Assembly (NCBI RefSeq): GCF_000204055.1
Contig: NW_006768773.1
Span: 1,711,748 to 1,775,747, forward strand
Length of the DNA: 64,000 nt
Direction of reading: 5' to 3'
Source: Melampsora larici-populina 98AG31
Taxonomy: Eukaryota; Basidiomycota; Pucciniomycetes; Pucciniales; Melampsoraceae
Shown here: one piece after another, positions 59,491 to 64,000 of the stretch
How the letters are laid out: every line of letters starts with the position of its first letter
How positions within the stretch are numbered: the first letter of the stretch is position 1
Made by a program: the position numbers and the translations under genes
The notes under the pieces: generated by a model
What the model saw: the letters and a program-made list of their open reading frames with translations, nothing else
Told to the model about the DNA's origin: nothing
Database searches by the model: none

Positions 59491-59822
59491 TTGTTGATAA
59501 ATTCAACACTTATCTCTCTTTTCATTATTTTACCTCAATTTACCCGAAAGCCTGACTTGGCTTTGCCGAGTAGTTTGAACTTTTTGTTGCTGGTGCGATT
59601 GATCTTATTCTCGCGTTAACTTGAAAATAACCATTGGCGATCGATTTCTAGATACGCTGACAATATATATAATGATAAAAGTACAAATGTAATTATGTGA
59701 AACACATAAGTAAAAGCCTGACTCATTTCACTATCACTGTTACTTTGGTTCGATCACACTGATCTAATACAATTACAATCAATACTTGAAGTCGACAGGT
59801 TCAGTTTGTGCGCGTATGCCAC

Positions 59823-60859
59823 CTAACAAGGAAAAGCAATCAATGCTATCAGCGTCCTTGAAAGGTTTGTCAATTTATGAGGATACTCATGACGTTCGGC
59901 AAACATATCACGGTGATCGGTTATTTGTTCGCCAGATAGTTTGAGTTCCTCATCGCGAGGCATTCCGGCCGCCCCTGGTGGCAATACGATGATTTTTGTC
60001 ATAATAATGACCTTCGCGTCTATAACATTGCAGACAAATGGTTATACATTAGAAAATGTTTCTAATGTAAATTAATCACGGTAAGAAGATACCTACTAGA
60101 AGGTGTGTTAGACAATATGTTGGCTACTGCTTCAGTTCCTATGCTGGACTTCGCAAGGTCGGAAAGATATTCAACAGCGTATTCAGTAGTTCCAGCGGCA
60201 AAGTCGGCTGATCCGTTCGTGGCCGGAACGATCCCCAAGTTATTAGCGGCTAAGAAATGAAATGAAAGCAAAATATTCAAAACTTTAAAAATCGTGTGAC
60301 TAGCTTCAAGGATAATGAGGCTTACAAAACACGTCACCAATCGAGGGTACGGTTGTCTGCGAAGACTCATGACTCGCTTCCGTACTAGCCTGACTTGTGT
60401 TAGTGGTCAAGGTCGGAGGTGATGATGAAACCACAGGGGCATCATTGTCCTTTATTTCTATTGGGTTTTGCGGACCTTTGAGGGCATTAATGGTTGGCCA
60501 AATTAGGTAAATTGGAGAGAAAACTTACCACCAATAGCAGATAGAGCTCGAAGGTCTGCATCCGACATGCGTATCTTGCTCAAGATATACCTCTTGCCGT
60601 TGTCTGCTCGACGCCAACTATCGAAGTCAGGCCGCTTTTTGGTGGTATCTTTGTTAGTGCATCCTCCAGGAGTGAGACGGCTGTGTCCGAAATTGCCACA
60701 TTCGAAGCACTCATCCAAACCGGCACGAACAGCAGGGTGTGACTTGTTCGTGACTGGCAACGGGAATATTTCAGACTTTTGGCGATCAGTTAAAGTTCTG
60801 AGAAATTCTAAGTCCTGAGGAGTGGGGTTCTTCCAGTTGCGATAAACTGGCGGCGTCAT
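59823..60859 (-). CDS. Zinc-knuckle-like protein of unknown function, four exons
   Basis: Exons 60529-60859, 60326-60475, 60097-60249 and 59823-60019 give 276 aa. Residues about 42-60 carry CFECGNFGHSRLTPGGC, a CCHC-like knuckle (C-x2-C-x4-H-x7-C, longer than the retroviral C-x2-C-x4-H-x4-C). Then come a basic stretch, a Ser/Thr-rich linker (VVSSSPPTLTTNTSQA), an Ala-rich helix (EYAVEYLSDLAKSSIGTEAV) and a short tail (TKIIVLPPGAAGMPRDEEL). Knuckles of this kind bind RNA or single-stranded DNA. An alternative last splice (donor GTATCC to AG at 59823) would change the final residues to EWHTRTN. An ATG at 60940 could extend the N-terminus. I do not recognise the family. Confidence 0.55.
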
Positions 60860-62083
60860 GATAGCAGAAGTAGAATGGGATATGATGTTAAAGATCAAAT
60901 GGAGAGGAGACCTTTCTGAAGATGGTGCAGAATGTCCCAAGCCGGTTTAACGATGGTACTTTTATATCAAGAAACAAGTCGAATATCCAAACCAGTTGCG
61001 TTGATGGCCTACACCTACACATATCCCTCACGAGGTTAATCTGACTATACGCGTTTGTGGGGCAAGCAACCGATCGGATGCCATCATTATATCATGACAA
61101 ACGCAAACAAAATATCATATCATGACAAACGCAAACAGATTGTAGTACTATATCGTATTACTATTAATAATGTTGCGGCGTGATAGCCCATGGAGCCAAA
61201 GGATGAAAATTTTAACATTTGCTTACAAAGTTTGACTCAGCAACTGAAGAAGGGGATAACAAACTGGTCACACTTCAAGCTCCGACCGATTGCGTGTTAT
61301 CATGACTGTCGAGACTGTTGAGACTGGCGATCAAAGTGCGGAGGTCATATGTGTGTGTATTGAATGAATGCCCATTTGTCCGAAGGGTATCTAGGATATC
61401 TCTTGAGTTTTACCGAACATGCCGATAAACTTTGTAGAGCATGATTGCAGGTCATGCTCCGGTATGTGGAACTTGCATGAACGCGAGTGTGTGAGAACGC
61501 CAAACACGCGTCCTACGTGGTACAGTACGCTTCATTGAACTATGTATCTGTTTCATTTAATCACGGATGAAGTCATGGAAGCGATCAACATAAAAAAATA
61601 TGATAGACTTCATGTCATCCAAAAAAAAACATATTGCAACAGGAATTTTCTTGCTCAGTGAGGTCGAAAGGGTTACAAATATTTTGTCGCATGTTAGGTT
61701 AATATATGCCTCAAGGACGAATCCTGTACAAGGTACAGGATGTGTAGTACTAAGCGTTACCGCGTAATTTTAGCCGATCACGGTGGTTGGCCTAAGGGCA
61801 CATGGCGCAATGAAAACATTAGTAAATTGTATTCATTGCTCAAGAAAGTGAAGATGATAAAAGTAATATGAATAAAACAGAACCCGGACATAAGGCAAAC
61901 AAGGATAAGGAATAGCCGAACAAATGGGATGAACAGATTGATCACAAAGGACAAAGGACATAAGAGAAACATCATGGTAATATTGACTTGAAGAGAAAAT
62001 TATTACATGTTGGAATAAAATGTATTACTAGAGAATCAGGAGTCAAAGGCAAACATTAAAAATTATAAATGTTGGTCTGCATA
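60860..62083. other. Intergenic stretch without a gene
   Basis: Contains a short direct repeat (ATATCATGACAAACGCAAACA twice near 61090-61135) and otherwise unremarkable sequence. Confidence 0.4.
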
Positions 62084-63975
62084 TCACCAGACTGCATCTA
62101 GTTCTTTGGAAAAGTCCCTTCGGGCTACTTCAAATGTCGTCTCCTGTTGATTTCGCTCACACTGCTCAAACCACGCGGCCCATCGCTCCGGAGTGACCTC
62201 GTTCATCCAACGTATGTATCGAAACGTGGCACTATGATTCCACTTGTGAGTTCCCGAAAAGAAGCTTTCCCAGACCCCCTTCTTACCCTTTGTCGTTAAA
62301 TGGGCGGCGTGCCACTGGGTCATCTTGGCCATTGGCGTGTCAAGTGCTGGCCACTGGATATAAGGCAATTCATGAGATGAGAGGATGTAAGATATCATAA
62401 CACATGCTAGCTCACCAGGCCTGTTTTGTGAGTCCTCCTGGTCGATCTCCGTTCCTGGAGGGATGCCGCGTTGCCTGGCGGTTGTGTTGGCAGAGTTAAC
62501 GAAATTGACGGTGCTGTGCTGCCTGCCGTGATTGCCGCGGCGCTGTGGTTTGGTTTTGGAATCGCTGAGGTGGGTGGTGGTGGCGAACTGAGCATAGCCT
62601 CAGTGTCATGGATTTCACTTGAGCTGAGCTGGCGAACGTCAGTTAAGTCAATCATGGGAGGATCACTTTCTTGAGACCGAAACGGGGACGTTGGCGAGGG
62701 GCTGTGTGTGTCGTTCAAGATGTTGTGTGAGAAAATGGGCCGTCTGCCTGCCATTTGAGCAGATACTTTGTGCTTGTAGTCGTCAAATATTGGAGTGATT
62801 GGCGGTTGTTGCCGATGCGGAGTAGGTAAGAATGCACGTTTGCCTTTTCCTTTGCCTACTTCATCTTCCAGGGCAGGGGTAGGTGTAGGTGTTGATTGAT
62901 CCGTACTCTCGTTCCATGCTGAAATTGAGCTGGAGGCGGAATTGAAACTGGTGCCGGGGGCGCCAGGTTTGGTGGGGGTAACTCTGAGTGAATCGACAAT
63001 GGCTTTGATTTTGGTTCTGCCTGGAATTAATCTGGACTGTAAATCGACCATTCCATTGCACAACTTCGGTTCGACTGTCGTAAGACATACCAGGCCCTCG
63101 CGAAGCGTGGAAGTCATAGGTATTTTAGTCGTAATCAACGTGTAGTTCTGTGATTTTTTTCTCCGATCAGCTATATATAATTTTAAATAGTGTAAGTTGT
63201 GATGCTAAGTCACCCATCTGTCCGATTTCGCGTCATATACACGGAGGCACTTATTCCAATGTGGGTCATGTGATGATAGAAATGCAACCAGAGCTTCGCA
63301 TTCGGAGATGGCATATTGCTTCATCATTTTTGGTGCAAACAAGAATGGCATCGGTTCACTTTCCTCCTGTTAGATTTGTCAGTCTCGCTTTTATATTGCA
63401 GTGGATGAATGCAAGTACACGTACTTTAATCCATAGGGTGATAGATATGTTTCTATCACATGTGGCCTCGGCGGCGTCTGCGGCTCGTTTGAATTCTTCT
63501 TCAAGTGATCTATTAAGGTGATATGTGCGCATGGTAGCAGGTGAGAGAACCAAAGGATGAACCGGCGGAGGAGGGCCTAGCAGGTCTGCTTCGTCGTCGT
63601 TGGGGATGTTGAGGCGTCCATTGTTGCTTGTTGGTATGGGTATGAATCCACTAATCTCAGCGGTTTCCGATACGGTTTGAAGAAATGGTTGGGTGCTTGG
63701 AGCAGGCTTTGAACGCTCGGCGTTCTCGTGAGTGTAACACTTGTTGCCAGTGGCCCCTCGCTGTGTACGGCAGCACTAACAATGCAAAATAAGTAGGGAA
63801 ATCAGGAGTCAGTAACTTTGCTTATTAACGCCTCAACAATTTGGTATGTGAGAACACGTACGCCGGGGCACACCTCCCATGTACATAGACGATTGATGGC
63901 CTTGGACTTCCCCAGATGCGGACCGACGCCGGGTATACCTGCGCAGGGTACGCGTGGCCGTTTGTTATCTGACAT
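62084..63975 (-). CDS. Large Cys-cluster protein of unknown function, five exons
   Basis: Exons 63862-63975, 63425-63775, 63214-63366, 62416-63147 and 62084-62353 give 539 aa. The N-terminus has a Cys/His cluster formed by splicing (LCTWEVCPG|CCRTQRGATGNKCYTH). A helical segment (LNRSLEEEFKRAADAAEATC) follows, then PFLFAPKMMKQYAISECEAL, a long Ser/Pro/Thr-rich middle, and a compact C-terminus rich in Trp (MTQWHAAHLTTKGKKGVWES, FRYIRWMNEVTPERWAAWFE). The cluster resembles zinc-binding motifs common in basidiomycete mobile elements. If the intron 63148-63213 is not used, the region splits into a 208-aa and a 234-aa or longer product, the second starting at ATG 63117. Confidence 0.5.
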
Positions 63976-64000
63976 ATTATTATGACTGTTGCTGAGTTGT

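Noticed and set aside
63105..63215. Two separate genes at 62084-63117 and 63205-63975
   Set aside because: A 66-nt intron with a consensus-type donor joins them in frame, and the second gene would otherwise start at an ATG very close to the first stop. Kept as an alternative in the feature text.

Overview
The window is nuclear DNA of a basidiomycete fungus, most likely a rust (Pucciniales). Genes carry many short introns (about 60-100 nt, GT..AG, CTAAC/CTGAC-like branch sites), intergenic DNA is AT-rich, and transposons are abundant and nested. The mix of Ngaro-like, KDZ, PIF/Harbinger, hAT and Copia elements fits a rust. The species assignment is inference.

Layout. 1-9 kb is host DNA: the start of a membrane protein, an intron-containing tRNA-Ile(UAU), a CTP-dependent diacylglycerol kinase (DGK1-like) and a 12-exon ATO/GPR1-FUN34-YaaH acetate transporter. 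9.9-14.2 kb holds a degenerate array of hairpin repeats, a 950-bp PIF-like element and a broken hAT transposase. 14.8-15.7 kb has a short membrane protein. 16.3-28.5 kb is one decayed Copia element split twice: by a 1006-bp hAT-type element (exact 8-bp duplication) and by a 7.55-kb Ngaro-type tyrosine-recombinase retrotransposon with complete split direct repeats. 29.9-42.4 kb is a host block with three large spliced genes: a Mug56/Spo71-like PH-domain protein, a RhoGEF and a UPF0183/PHAF1 homologue. 42.7-50.6 kb is repeat-rich and includes a nest of four elements. One is a 4.5-kb PIF/Harbinger with a transposase and a divergent partner gene. 50.9-64 kb holds an intact five-exon KDZ transposase followed by multi-exon accessory genes: two alpha-kinase-like proteins, a zinc-knuckle protein and a Cys-cluster protein.

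Most notable points. (i) In the Ngaro element the Gag stop codon TAG lies across a strong 5' splice site (TA|GTAAGT). Splicing there joins Gag in frame to the RT/RNase H reading frame, which has no ATG at its own start, so splicing could set the Gag to Gag-Pol ratio. (ii) Removing the three elements inside the 45.2-50.6 kb nest restores a perfect palindromic MITE centre, which confirms every boundary. (iii) The 9.9-11.6 kb array contains hairpins whose stems change in a compensating way. (iv) An intact KDZ transposase sits beside a multigene set that may be its cargo.

Gene models were made by eye from reading frames, splice signals and remembered family motifs. No alignment or search was run. 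Coordinates of spliced genes span first to last coding base; exons are listed in the evidence.
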